From contig CATWQI010000001.1 of the NCBI GenBank assembly GCA_958352885.1, positions 248,001 to 312,000 on the forward strand: 64,000 bases of DNA, written 5' to 3'. Source of the DNA: an uncultured Duncaniella sp. (GTDB lineage Bacteria; Bacteroidota; Bacteroidia; Bacteroidales; Muribaculaceae). A model generated the notes under the pieces. That model was not told where the DNA came from and searched no databases. It saw only the letters and a list, made by a program, of their open reading frames with translations. Positions 1 to 8,247 of the stretch are shown piece by piece; within the stretch, counting starts at the first letter, position 1; every line of letters begins with the position of its first letter. Both the position numbers and the translations under genes were made by a program.

Positions 1-43
1 TCATCGCACCTAAATATTCTACGCCAAAGCATCCCGAAATCGC

Positions 44-73
44 CAAACATAACATCGGCTGTATCTCAAACAA
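44..73 (-). promoter_or_regulatory. Bacteroidetes promoter pointing out of the window
   Basis: On the minus strand a -33 TTG (71-73) lies 19 nt from a -7 box TATGTTTG (44-51), which fits the TAnnTTTG consensus. It sits just beyond the rplQ terminator, so it probably starts the next leftward transcript, whose gene is outside the window. Bases 1-43 show no gene. Confidence 0.5.
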
Positions 74-90
74 AACCATATACGCAATAA

Positions 91-134
91 AAAAATCACC
101 GCAAGCCCGGTTGAACAGGCAAACGGTGATTTTT
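91..134 (-). terminator. intrinsic terminator after rplQ
   Basis: A perfect 11-bp stem (91-101 AAAAATCACCG with 124-134) carries its own A and U tracts on both sides, and a GCC/GGC pair sits inside the loop. It lies 30 nt after the rplQ stop and closes the ribosomal supercluster. Confidence 0.85.
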
Positions 135-163
135 ATTAATTATATCTATGTTATGATAGATAT

Positions 164-655
164 TTACTCTGCTGCGGGAGCCTCAGTTGCGGGAGTTTCT
201 GCTGCAGGAGCTGCTGCTTCTGCGTTAGCCTTACCTCCGCGACGCGAACGGCGTGTGCGACCTGCCTTCTTGGCGGGCTTGTCATTAAGCATGTTTTCAT
301 TGTAGTCAACGAGCTCAATGAAGCAAGTCTGGGCATTGTCACCGAGACGATTGCCGGTTTTGAGGATACGGGTGTAACCACCGGGACGGTTAGCAATCTT
401 CTGTGCGATTTCACGGAAGAGCTCAGTCACAGCCTCCTTGTTCTGAAGGTGGCTGAACACGAGACGGCGGTTAGGAGTGCTGTCCTCCTTTGCACGGTTG
501 ATAAGGGGCTCAGCATACACGCGGAGCGCTTTTGCCTTGGCGAGAGTTGTGAAGATGCGCTTGTGCATAATCAGCGAAATCGTCATATTGGCGAGCAGCG
601 CGTCGCGATGAGCCTTCTTGCGACTGAGATGGTTGAATTTTTTATTGTGTCTCAT
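164..655 (-). CDS. rplQ: 50S ribosomal protein L17
   Basis: Structural protein of the large subunit near the exit tunnel. The L17 core is residues 1 to about 120 (MRHNKKFNHLSRKKAHR at the N-terminus). At 163 aa it is longer than the roughly 120-130 aa of E. coli because of a basic stretch (KKAGRTRRSRRGGK) followed by a low-complexity Ala/Pro/Glu tail. Such tails are common in Bacteroidetes L17. It is the last gene of the alpha-type segment, 8 nt after rpoA, and is followed by a strong terminator. Confidence 0.98.
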   Translation of the reverse strand: MRHNKKFNHLSRKKAHRDALLANMTISLIMHKRIFTTLAKAKALRVYAEPLINRAKEDSTPNRRLVFSHLQNKEAVTELFREIAQKIANRPGGYTRILKTGNRLGDNAQTCFIELVDYNENMLNDKPAKKAGRTRRSRRGGKANAEAAAPAAETPATEAPAAE

Positions 656-663
656 CGTTATAA

Positions 664-1656
664 TTACTCTTTATCAAGTTTATATTTTGAAATGTCCATT
701 CCGAACGAGAGGTTAAGATTAGCCAAAAGCTCGTCGAGCTCTGTGAGAGACTTCTTACCAAAGTTACGGAACTTCAAAAGGTCGGTCTTGTTGAAGACCA
801 CGAGCTCACCAAGGGTTTCAACCTCGGCGCTCTTGAGGCAGTTAAGTGCGCGAACTGAGAGGTCCATATCCACAAGCTTAGACTTGAGGAGCTGGCGCAT
901 GTGGAGCACTTCCTCATCAAATTCCTCTTCGCCGTCAGCTTCATCTGTCTCAAGAGTAATCTTTTCGTCAGAGAAGAGCATGAAGTGATAGATAAGGATT
1001 TTAGCTGCTTCCTTGAGGGCGTCCTTTGGGAGGATAGAACCGTCGGTGGTGATTTCGAGTGTCAGCTTGTCGTAGTCAGTTTTCTGGTCTACACGGAAGT
1101 TCTCCACTGTGTACTTCACATTCTGGATGGGAGTGTAGATTGAGTCGATAGCGAGGACATCGATTGCATCATTCGCATTACGATTCTCCTCGGCAGGAAC
1201 CCAACCGCGACCCTTGTTTATAGTGAGGTCGATAGTGAAGCTGGCGCTCGGATCCAAATGACAGATAATCAACTCTGGATTCAACACTTCGAATCCGGTA
1301 AGAGCTTTGCTAATGTCACCGGCTGTGAACTCTTCCTGACCTGACACAGTGATGGTAGCCTTTTCAAAATCGGTATCTTCTACGGTCTGCTTGAGATTGA
1401 CCTTTTTGAGATTAAGAATGATGTTTGTAACATCTTCCTTGACACCGGGGATTGTGTCGAACTCGTGCTTCACACCGTCAATTCTTACAGAAGAGATGGC
1501 GAAACCTTCGAGTGAAGAGAGCAGGATACGACGCAGGGCGTTGCCAATGGTGATACCATATCCCGGTTCCAATGGCTTAAACTCAAATTTACCGAAATGG
1601 TTGTCGGCTTCCAACATTAGGACTTTGTCGGGCTTTTGGAATGCTAATATAGCCAT
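664..1656 (-). CDS. rpoA: DNA-directed RNA polymerase subunit alpha
   Basis: Assembly platform of RNA polymerase and contact point for activators. The 330-aa product has the N-terminal dimerisation domain (residues 1 to about 230, including GYGITIGNALRRILLSSLEG) and a C-terminal helix-hairpin-helix domain (about 250-315, NCLKSAEVETLGELV and FGKKSLTELDE). It sits between rpsD and rplQ in the usual order and is probably cotranscribed with them. Confidence 0.99.
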   Translation of the reverse strand: MAILAFQKPDKVLMLEADNHFGKFEFKPLEPGYGITIGNALRRILLSSLEGFAISSVRIDGVKHEFDTIPGVKEDVTNIILNLKKVNLKQTVEDTDFEKATITVSGQEEFTAGDISKALTGFEVLNPELIICHLDPSASFTIDLTINKGRGWVPAEENRNANDAIDVLAIDSIYTPIQNVKYTVENFRVDQKTDYDKLTLEITTDGSILPKDALKEAAKILIYHFMLFSDEKITLETDEADGEEEFDEEVLHMRQLLKSKLVDMDLSVRALNCLKSAEVETLGELVVFNKTDLLKFRNFGKKSLTELDELLANLNLSFGMDISKYKLDKE

Positions 1657-1673
1657 GGATCTTTATTTAATGA

Positions 1674-2279
1674 TTATTTAGAATACAACTCGACGATAAG
1701 CTGCTCTTTGATGTTCTCAGGGATATCTTCGCGGGCGGGAACGTGGAGGAACTTGCCAGCCTTGAGGCTTTCGTCCCATTCGAGCCAAGGATATTTGCTA
1801 TGGTTAAAACCGGCGAGAGCGTCGGCAATTACTTCGAGAGACTTTGATTTTTCACGCACGCCAATCACGTCGCCTGGCTTAACAGCGTAGGAAGCAATGT
1901 TGACTACCTTACCGTTTACCACGATGTGGCGGTGAAGCACGAGCTGACGGGCAGCTGCGCGTGTGGGGGCGATACCGAGACGATATACTACATTATCGAG
2001 ACGGCCTTCAAGAAGCTGAAGAAGGATTTCACCTGTGATACCCTTGGCACGTGATGCCTTGTCGAAGAGATTGTGGAACTGCTTCTCGAGCACACCGTAG
2101 GTATACTTGGCTTTCTGCTTCTCACGGAGCTGGACACCATACTCGGAAGTTTTTCTTCTCTTGTTGAGTCCATGCTGGCCCGGGGGATAGTTCTTCTTGG
2201 TGAGGACCTTATCTTCACCGAAGATGGGTTCGCCGAACTTGCGGGCGATTTTGGTACGAGGACCTGTGTATCTTGCCAT
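1674..2279 (-). CDS. rpsD: 30S ribosomal protein S4
   Basis: Primary 16S rRNA-binding assembly protein and, in other bacteria, translational repressor of its own operon. The 201-aa protein has the N-terminal S4 region and an S4 RNA-binding domain (about 91-150, RLDNVVYRLGIAPTRAAARQ). It has no cysteine in the N-terminal region, so it is the zinc-free form. A 294-nt structured gap precedes it, the longest inside the ribosomal cluster, which suggests separate control of rpsD-rpoA-rplQ. Confidence 0.98.
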   Translation of the reverse strand: MARYTGPRTKIARKFGEPIFGEDKVLTKKNYPPGQHGLNKRRKTSEYGVQLREKQKAKYTYGVLEKQFHNLFDKASRAKGITGEILLQLLEGRLDNVVYRLGIAPTRAAARQLVLHRHIVVNGKVVNIASYAVKPGDVIGVREKSKSLEVIADALAGFNHSKYPWLEWDESLKAGKFLHVPAREDIPENIKEQLIVELYSK

Positions 2280-2573
2280 TTTTTAATTGAGTTTGATGAT
2301 TGGTTCATCAGGCGGTTAGAGCATCCTTCAGGGATTTCCCGGTGACAGCCGCGACCACAGAGAGGTGATAAAAATGTGGTCTATTTCACGAATGAAAATC
2401 TGAGCGGGATGCCTGTGTCCTGGCTTTATAAAGCCTCCGGACTGACACGGCCGGATGATTTGTAAAATTGAAAATTCAAAATTTACTATTGACGCAGCCT
2501 TTCGCCGTACAACTCTCAATAAAAGTTATGAAAGTAGAGCTGAGAGCAACGGAGCTGCATAATGCCGTCAGGA
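2280..2573 (-). promoter_or_regulatory. structured intercistronic leader before rpsD
   Basis: This 294-nt gap has no ORF but holds several minus-strand hairpins in a row. H1 (2494-2558) combines three matched helices: GCAGC/GCTGC, CCGT/ACGG and CTCTCA/TGAGAG. H2 (2413-2448) has GTCC/GGAC around GGCTT-TATA-AAGCC. H3 pairs 2353-2359 with 2375-2381 (GACCACA/TGTGGTC). A short GGGA/TCCC hairpin lies at 2331-2340. Position just upstream of S4 suggests an autoregulatory mRNA element; that role is inferred. Confidence 0.55.
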
Positions 2574-2963
2574 TTATACGCGACGACGCTTGGGAGGACG
2601 GCATCCGTTGTGAGGAAGCGGAGTTACGTCAACGATTTCAGTAACTTCGATGCCTGCTCCATGAACGGTACGGATAGCTGATTCACGACCGTTGCCGGGA
2701 CCTTTTACATAAGCCTTCACTTTGCGGAGACCAAGGTCATAAGCAACTTTCGCACAATCCTGAGCTGCCATCTGGGCTGCGTAAGGAGTGTTCTTCTTGG
2801 AGCCACGGAAACCCATCTTGCCAGCCGATGACCAAGAGATAACCTGACCTTCAGAGTTGGCTAAGCACACAATGATGTTGTTGAAAGATGAGTGAACGTG
2901 AAGCTGACCAGCTGCGTCAACCTTAACGTTCCTTTTCTTTGCTGCGACTGTCTTTTTTGCCAT
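2574..2963 (-). CDS. rpsK: 30S ribosomal protein S11
   Basis: Platform protein of the small subunit, contacting the mRNA path at the E site. The 129-aa product has the usual length and motifs: VHSSFNNIIVCLANSEGQV near the N-terminus and the conserved end TPLPHNGCRPPKRRRV. It starts 9 nt after rpsM and is followed by the structured leader of rpsD. Confidence 0.98.
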   Translation of the reverse strand: MAKKTVAAKKRNVKVDAAGQLHVHSSFNNIIVCLANSEGQVISWSSAGKMGFRGSKKNTPYAAQMAAQDCAKVAYDLGLRKVKAYVKGPGNGRESAIRTVHGAGIEVTEIVDVTPLPHNGCRPPKRRRV

Positions 2964-2972
2964 ATCAGTTTA

Positions 2973-3353
2973 TTATTTAGTAGCTTTTTTCTTGTTAGCA
3001 ACAGTTTTCTTGCGGCCCTTACGGGTACGGGCGTTGTTCTTAGTGCTCTGACCGCGTACGGGAAGACCGTTACGGTGACGGATACCACGGTAGCAACCGA
3101 TATCCATGAGACGCTTGATGTTGAGCTGGATTTCGCTGCGGAGGTCACCTTCTACCTTGTAGTCAGAACCGATGACTTCACGCACCTTGGCTGCCTGATC
3201 GTCGGTCCAGTCTTTAACTTTGATGTTGACATCAACGCCGGCTTTACCGAGGATTGTCTTGGCTGCGCTACGACCGATACCGAAGATGTAGGTCAAGGCG
3301 ATTTCACCTCTTTTGTTTTGGGGGAGATCAACTCCCACGATTCTTACTGCCAT
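2973..3353 (-). CDS. rpsM: 30S ribosomal protein S13
   Basis: Head protein of the small subunit, forming intersubunit bridges and contacting P-site tRNA through its basic tail. The 126-aa sequence shows the S13 start MAVRIVGVDLPQNKRGEIALTY cut here to its first part, the helix-two-turn-helix region (IFGIGRSAAKTIL) and GLPVRGQSTKNNARTRKGRKK. It is first in the rpsM-rpsK-rpsD-rpoA-rplQ segment, which has a possible promoter of its own 30-40 nt upstream. Confidence 0.97.
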   Translation of the reverse strand: MAVRIVGVDLPQNKRGEIALTYIFGIGRSAAKTILGKAGVDVNIKVKDWTDDQAAKVREVIGSDYKVEGDLRSEIQLNIKRLMDIGCYRGIRHRNGLPVRGQSTKNNARTRKGRKKTVANKKKATK

Positions 3354-3386
3354 ATAATTACTTGATTACTTGACTAAAATTTTTTG

Positions 3387-3394
3387 CAAAGTTA
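3387..3394 (-). promoter_or_regulatory. -7 box upstream of rpsM
   Basis: Minus-strand TAACTTTG fits TAnnTTTG and lies 34 nt before rpsM, in the 159-nt gap after rpmJ. No TTG is present at the expected -33 spacing, so the promoter may be weak or activator dependent. No terminator is visible after rpmJ, so read-through from upstream is also expected. Confidence 0.45.
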
Positions 3395-3512
3395 ATACTA
3401 ATTTTGCAGAGTAGACACCGAAAAATCCCCATACGAAACATTAATTAAGAATCGTTGGGAAATATTAACTATTTAGAGCCTAAAAAGCTATTTTTCGGCG
3501 GCATCTCTACTG

Positions 3513-3629
3513 TTAGCCTTGACGCTGCTTGTATTTAGGATTTTTCTTGTTTATGACGTAAAGACGTCCTTTGCGGCGCACGATTTTGCTGTCGGGAGTG
3601 CGCTTTTTGATTGAAGCTCTTACTTTCAT
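3513..3629 (-). CDS. rpmJ: 50S ribosomal protein L36, zinc-free form
   Basis: A 38-aa protein that reads MKVRASIKKRTPDSKIVRRK at the start and ends NPKYKQRQG, matching L36 from end to end. The three Cys and one His that bind zinc in the classical form are replaced, so this is the zinc-independent paralogue type. It lies between infA and rpsM, where L36 is normally found. Start ATG at 3629 and stop TAA at 3513 give the full family length. Confidence 0.95.
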   Translation of the reverse strand: MKVRASIKKRTPDSKIVRRKGRLYVINKKNPKYKQRQG

Positions 3630-3682
3630 TGTCTATTGGTATTGTGTTATGATTATAATTCAGATGAATGGAAAGAGGGTTA

Positions 3683-3901
3683 TTATTTGTAGCGGAATGC
3701 GATACGACCTTTTGTCAAGTCATACGGCGACATTTCCACCTTTACTTTGTCACCGGGAAGTATCTTTATGTAATGCATACGCATTTTGCCTGAGATATGG
3801 GCAGTGATTTCATGTCCATTCTCAAGTTCCACACGGAACATCGCATTGGAGAGTGCTTCCACTATAGTGCCGTCCAGTTCGATTGCAGCTTGTTTTGCCA
3901 T
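3683..3901 (-). CDS. infA: translation initiation factor IF-1
   Basis: Binds the A site of the 30S subunit during initiation. The 72-aa protein is a single OB fold with conserved segments GTIVEALSNAMFRVELENGH, HISGKMRMHYIKILPGDKV and YDLTKGRI. Length and context (map upstream, rpmJ downstream) are standard. Confidence 0.98.
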   Translation of the reverse strand: MAKQAAIELDGTIVEALSNAMFRVELENGHEITAHISGKMRMHYIKILPGDKVKVEMSPYDLTKGRIAFRYK

Positions 3902-3937
3902 ATTTACTTTTAATGATGTTTCAGAGTAATGGTTTGG

Positions 3938-4720
3938 TTAAATGAATCTATCCCCGAGAGCTTCCTCAATGTAATCGAAGGTAGTGAGAATCTCAGGTCC
4001 GTCAGGATGGATAGCAATCGTGTGCTCGTAATGAGCGGATGGCTTTCTGTCCTTTGTGCGGCAAGTCCATCCGTCCTTCTCGATGACTATGTTACGGCTG
4101 CCGAGATTGATCATCGGCTCTATAGCGATGCACATACCCTTCTTGAGTACAGGGCCGATACCTTTGCGCCCGTAATTAGGCACTTCAGGATCCTCGTGCA
4201 TCTTCTTGCCGATACCATGACCACACATCTCGCGGACCACTGTATAACCGTGGCGCTCACAATACGTCTGGATAGTATTGGCGATATCACCGATTCTCTT
4301 ACCTTCCTGTGCCGCAGCAATACCCTTATAGAGTGACTCCTTGGTAGTCTTGCACAAAGCCATGACCTCCGGAGCAATCTCACCTATCGGGAAAGTGTAA
4401 CACATATCGCCGTTGTAACCGTCAAGTTCGACCACAGTGTCGATACCAAGTATGTCACCCTCGCGGAGCTCGTATCCTGAAGGGAAACCATGTACCACGG
4501 TCTCGTTAAGCTCGATACAGAGAGTGGCAGGAAATCCCCCGTAACCGAGACAAGCCGGTTTACCACCATTATCACGCATAAACTCACGCGCAATGTTGTC
4601 AAGGTGACGGGTAGTCACGCCGGGAGCCACCCACTTGGCGACCTCGCCAAGTGTGCGGCTCACAAGCGTGCATGCCTGTCGCATTTTCTCGATTTCTTCA
4701 GGAGTCTTAAGATAAATCAT
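3938..4720 (-). CDS. map: methionine aminopeptidase, type I
   Basis: Removes the initiator methionine from nascent proteins in the cytoplasm. The 260-aa sequence has the M24 pita-bread fold with the five metal ligands in their motifs: the two Asp in GIDTVVELDGYNGDMCY, the His in CGHGIGKKMHE, the Glu in AIEPMINLG and the C-terminal Glu of YEHTIAI. It lies 39 nt after secY, as in many Bacteroidetes and Firmicutes. Confidence 0.97.
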   Translation of the reverse strand: MIYLKTPEEIEKMRQACTLVSRTLGEVAKWVAPGVTTRHLDNIAREFMRDNGGKPACLGYGGFPATLCIELNETVVHGFPSGYELREGDILGIDTVVELDGYNGDMCYTFPIGEIAPEVMALCKTTKESLYKGIAAAQEGKRIGDIANTIQTYCERHGYTVVREMCGHGIGKKMHEDPEVPNYGRKGIGPVLKKGMCIAIEPMINLGSRNIVIEKDGWTCRTKDRKPSAHYEHTIAIHPDGPEILTTFDYIEEALGDRFI

Positions 4721-4759
4721 TTATCCTTTAGAATAATTCGCTATAATCGAAAATGGAGA

Positions 4760-6109
4760 TTAGTAAGCTGAACCTGTGGTGCGACCTTTGATTTTTCCAT
4801 CCTTCATCAGACCATCGTAATGGTGCATCATGAGGTGGCTCTCGATCTGCTGAAGAGTGTCAAGCACGACACCAACAAGAATCAGAAGTGAGGTTCCGCC
4901 GAAGAATTGCGCAAAATTCTGGCTTATGCCGAAGAATCGTGCGAACGCCGGAAGGATAGCCACGATACCAAGGAAGAGAGAGCCGGGGAGTGTGATTCTT
5001 GACATGATAGAATCGAGATACTCGGCGGTTTTCTTACCTGGCTTTACACCGGGAATGAATCCGTTGTTGCGCTTCATATCCTCAGCCATCTGAGTAGGAC
5101 GTACTGTAATGGCTGTATAGAAATATGTGAACGCTACGATAAGGATGAAATAAACAAAGTTGTACCAAAAGCCGTTGATATCGGAGAATGCCGCATAGAA
5201 ACCTGAGGTTCCTTCGCTGCTGCCGAAACCGGCAAGAGTGATGGGAATGAACATTATCGCCTGAGCGAAAATGATAGGCATCACACCTGCTGCATTCACC
5301 TTCAGAGGGATGTACTGGCGCGCTCCACCGTACTGCTTGTTACCCACAATACGCTTGGCGTACTGTACAGGCACCTTGCGGGTGCCCTGCACAAGGAGAA
5401 CAGCACCGACAGTCACAGCGAAGAGGAGGATAATCTCAACCACGAACATAATCAGACCACCCTGGCTACCGGTAGCTCCCGGGAGACGGCTGGTAAATTC
5501 GTAGAAGAGCGCTCCCGGAAGACGGGCAATGATACCTACCAGAATGATGAAGGAGATACCATTACCAATGCCGCGGTCTGTGATGCGCTCGCCGAGCCAC
5601 ATGATGAACATGGAGCCGGCCGCAAGGATTACGGTGAGATATGCAATAGTCCAGAAACCCATGTGGGCACCGCCTGTAGCGGCGCTCACCTGGTACTGGA
5701 GATTTGCCAAATATGCAGGACCCTGGAGGAGAAGGATGACAACAGTAAGATAACGTGTATACTGCATCATCTTCTGGCGTCCGCTTTCGCCCTCGCGCTG
5801 CATCTTCTGGAAAGAAGGAAGCACCATGCCAAGCAACTGTATCACGATGGATGCAGTGATATAAGGCATAATACCGAGGGCAAAAATCGAAGCCTGAGAG
5901 AACGCACCGCCCGAGAACATGTCGAGCAGCTGCATGAGACCGCTCTTGTTGGTAAACTTTGTCAGGGCGTCGAGGTCCTCCGGTGAAATACCGGGGAGCA
6001 CAACGTAGCAACCCAGACGGTAAACGAGTACCAGCAAAAGGGTCACGAGGATGCGCTTTCTCAGTTCCTCAATAGTCCAAATATTACGGATTGTTTCAAT
6101 AAATCTCAT
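4760..6109 (-). CDS. secY: preprotein translocase subunit SecY
   Basis: Channel subunit of the SecYEG translocon in the inner membrane. The 449-aa sequence has ten hydrophobic segments, the plug region after TM1 and conserved signatures such as GIMPYITASIVIQLL and GQGTRK-like LVQGTRKVPVQYAKR in the cytosolic loop. It begins 15 nt after rplO, the standard spc-operon arrangement that ties secretion capacity to ribosome synthesis. Confidence 0.98.
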   Translation of the reverse strand: MRFIETIRNIWTIEELRKRILVTLLLVLVYRLGCYVVLPGISPEDLDALTKFTNKSGLMQLLDMFSGGAFSQASIFALGIMPYITASIVIQLLGMVLPSFQKMQREGESGRQKMMQYTRYLTVVILLLQGPAYLANLQYQVSAATGGAHMGFWTIAYLTVILAAGSMFIMWLGERITDRGIGNGISFIILVGIIARLPGALFYEFTSRLPGATGSQGGLIMFVVEIILLFAVTVGAVLLVQGTRKVPVQYAKRIVGNKQYGGARQYIPLKVNAAGVMPIIFAQAIMFIPITLAGFGSSEGTSGFYAAFSDINGFWYNFVYFILIVAFTYFYTAITVRPTQMAEDMKRNNGFIPGVKPGKKTAEYLDSIMSRITLPGSLFLGIVAILPAFARFFGISQNFAQFFGGTSLLILVGVVLDTLQQIESHLMMHHYDGLMKDGKIKGRTTGSAY

Positions 6110-6124
6110 TTCGAGGAGGGGATA

Positions 6125-6571
6125 TTAAAGTTTTGTTACGGTTCCGCCGGCTTCAACGATAGCCTTCTCAGCAGCCGCGGAGAAAGCGTTAGCTTCCACA
6201 GCGAGTTTCTTTGAGAGGGTACCGTTAGCGAGAATCTTCACAGGCTGCTTGCCATTTACGAGACCTGCAGCCACGAGTTCTGCTACACCAATCTTCTCAA
6301 GGTTAGCAGCCTCAGCGAGAGCTTCAAGGTCAGAAAGATTGACAGCCTTGTACTCGGTGCGATTCAAAGGTTTGAAACCGAACTTGGGAAGGCGACGCTG
6401 GAGAGGCATCTGACCGCCTTCGAAACCTATCTTGCGGCTGTAGCCTGAACGAGACTTGGCGCCCTTGTGACCACGGGTAGATGTGCCACCCTTGCCGGAA
6501 CCGGGACCACGACCAATACGAGTTTTCTTCTGTACTGAGCCAACAGCGGGTTTTAAATTACTTAAATCCAT
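6125..6571 (-). CDS. rplO: 50S ribosomal protein L15
   Basis: Late-assembly large-subunit protein. The 148-aa sequence has the Gly/Lys/Arg-rich N-terminal extension (RIGRGPGSGKGGTSTRGHKG) and a globular C-terminal domain with the family pattern NLEKIGVAELVAAGLV and PVKILANGTL. It lies between rpmD and secY. Confidence 0.98.
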   Translation of the reverse strand: MDLSNLKPAVGSVQKKTRIGRGPGSGKGGTSTRGHKGAKSRSGYSRKIGFEGGQMPLQRRLPKFGFKPLNRTEYKAVNLSDLEALAEAANLEKIGVAELVAAGLVNGKQPVKILANGTLSKKLAVEANAFSAAAEKAIVEAGGTVTKL

Positions 6572-6591
6572 AGTTGTGTTACTTTTAAAAA

Positions 6592-6771
6592 TTAGGCGTT
6601 GGTCACTTCAACCAAGTGGCGAACTGCATTAACCATTCCCATCACTGATGGAGTGTCCTCAAGGACAACTGAGTGATGCATTTTCTTCAAGCCGAGAGCG
6701 TCAAGAGTGCGCTTCTGCACTGCGGGAGCATTGATACGGCTCTTAATCTGAGTGATTTTAATCTTAGCCAT
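6592..6771 (-). CDS. rpmD: 50S ribosomal protein L30
   Basis: A 59-aa protein starting MAKIKITQIKSRINAPAVQK and ending RHLVEVTNA, with the L30 core TLDALGLKKMHHSVV. L30 is a small ferredoxin-like-fold protein of the large subunit. Start ATG at 6771 and stop TAA at 6592. It sits 12 nt after rpsE and 20 nt before rplO, its conserved place. Confidence 0.97.
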   Translation of the reverse strand: MAKIKITQIKSRINAPAVQKRTLDALGLKKMHHSVVLEDTPSVMGMVNAVRHLVEVTNA

Positions 6772-6783
6772 TGGTAATTATGA

Positions 6784-7302
6784 TTAGCCGTTAAACACTT
6801 TTTCAATAGAAATACCGCGGTTCTGGGCAATCTGCGCGGGAGAACGCATTTCACCGAGAGCAGCGATGGTAGCCTTCACAAGGTTGTGGGGGTTGGAAGA
6901 ACCCTTTGACTTAGCGAGCACGTCGGTAACACCTACGCTCTCAAGCACGGCACGCATCGCACCACCGGCCTTAACACCGGTACCGTGGCTTGCTGGCTTG
7001 AGGATCACACGTGAACCGCCGAACTTAGCGATCTGCTCGTGAGGAATAGTACCGCGGTGAACGGGAACCTTGATAAGGTTTTTCTTTGCGGCTTCAACAC
7101 CCTTAGCGATGGCAGCCTGAACTTCGTTAGCCTTTCCGAGACCCCAGCCTACGATACCGTTTTCATTACCTACCACTACGATAGCGGCGAATGTAAAGGT
7201 GCGACCACCCTTGGTAACCTTGGTCACGCGGTTGATTGCAACCAGCTTATCCTTAAGTTCGAGGTCGTTGGTGGACTTTACTTTGTTATTCTTATTTGCC
7301 AT
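6784..7302 (-). CDS. rpsE: 30S ribosomal protein S5
   Basis: Small-subunit protein involved in accuracy and mRNA helicase activity at the entry channel. The 172-aa sequence has the dsRBD-like N-terminal half (DKLVAINRVTKVTKGGRTFT, GWGLGKANEV) and the C-terminal S5 domain (VILKPASHGTGVKAGGAMR, PHNLVKATIAAL). It follows rplR by 6 nt. Confidence 0.98.
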   Translation of the reverse strand: MANKNNKVKSTNDLELKDKLVAINRVTKVTKGGRTFTFAAIVVVGNENGIVGWGLGKANEVQAAIAKGVEAAKKNLIKVPVHRGTIPHEQIAKFGGSRVILKPASHGTGVKAGGAMRAVLESVGVTDVLAKSKGSSNPHNLVKATIAALGEMRSPAQIAQNRGISIEKVFNG

Positions 7303-7308
7303 GATTCT

Positions 7309-7650
7309 TTAGAATTTAAGACCGCCTTTGCGAGCGGCGTCAGCCAATGATTTAACTCTGCCGTGGAAGAGGTAACCGTTACGGTCAAAAACCACTTCGG
7401 TGATACCGGCTGCGATAGCCTTCTGGGCGATAGCCTCACCTACCTTGGCTGCTATTTCACACTTGGTCCCCTCTTCGATACCCTTTGATGAAGTAGAGCA
7501 AAGGGTCACACCTGCGAGGTCGTCGATGAGCTGGACATAAATCTGCTTGTTGCTACGGAAAACCGACATACGGGGACGAGCGGCAGTACCGGAAATCTTG
7601 CCACGTATGCGGGCCTTGATTTTATTTCTACGCTGTATCTTAGAAACCAT
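7309..7650 (-). CDS. rplR: 50S ribosomal protein L18
   Basis: Binds 5S rRNA in the central protuberance together with L5. The 113-aa protein has the normal length and motifs: PRMSVFRSNKQIYVQLIDD, the VGEAIAQKAIAAGI helix and the end FDRNGYLFHGRVKSLADAAR. It lies between rplF and rpsE. Confidence 0.98.
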   Translation of the reverse strand: MVSKIQRRNKIKARIRGKISGTAARPRMSVFRSNKQIYVQLIDDLAGVTLCSTSSKGIEEGTKCEIAAKVGEAIAQKAIAAGITEVVFDRNGYLFHGRVKSLADAARKGGLKF

Positions 7651-7668
7651 TGTTGTAAATCAATTTAA

Positions 7669-8226
7669 TTATTTAGCACTTGCCGACTTACCCGACTTGC
7701 GACGGATAATTTCGCCCACAAACTTGATACCTTTGCCCTTATAGGGTTCGGGCTTGCGGAGTGAACGGATTTTAGCACACACTTGACCGAGGAGCTGCTT
7801 GTCATCGCTCTCAAGGATGATGAGCGGGTTCTTGTTACGCTCGGTCTTTGCTTCAACCTTAACCTCGGGGGGAAGCTTGATATATATAGCGTGAGAGAAA
7901 CCGAGCGAAAGTTCGAGCACCTGTCCGGTGGATGTAGCGCGGTAACCCACACCAACTAATTCCATTTCCTTACGATAGCCGGTAGAAACACCTACGACCA
8001 TATTGTGAAGGAGTGCGCGGTAGAGACCGTGCTGAGCGCGGTGCTCGCGGTCATCGCTGGGACGGGTAACCACGAGGTGGTTGTCCTCGACCTTCACTTC
8101 GAGTTCAGGGTTTACTTTCTGAGTAAGGGTGCCTTTGGGACCTTTTACGGTTACTACATTATCCTTGTCGACGGTGATGTTTACACCGGCAGGAATCTCA
8201 ATGGGAGCTTTACCTATTCTTGACAT
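7669..8226 (-). CDS. rplF: 50S ribosomal protein L6
   Basis: Large-subunit protein at the base of the L7/L12 stalk and near the factor-binding site. The 185-aa protein has two L6 domains, the start MSRIGKAPIEIPAGV, and the signature PEPYKGKGIKFVGEIIRRK at the C-terminus. It follows rpsH by 21 nt. Confidence 0.98.
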   Translation of the reverse strand: MSRIGKAPIEIPAGVNITVDKDNVVTVKGPKGTLTQKVNPELEVKVEDNHLVVTRPSDDREHRAQHGLYRALLHNMVVGVSTGYRKEMELVGVGYRATSTGQVLELSLGFSHAIYIKLPPEVKVEAKTERNKNPLIILESDDKQLLGQVCAKIRSLRKPEPYKGKGIKFVGEIIRRKSGKSASAK

Positions 8227-8247
8227 AATTCTGTACCTCCTTATTGA

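Noticed and set aside
449..988. Plus-strand ORF of 179 aa over rplQ and rpoA
   Set aside because: It is the antisense shadow of two certain genes; the product is Ser/Arg-rich without any family pattern.
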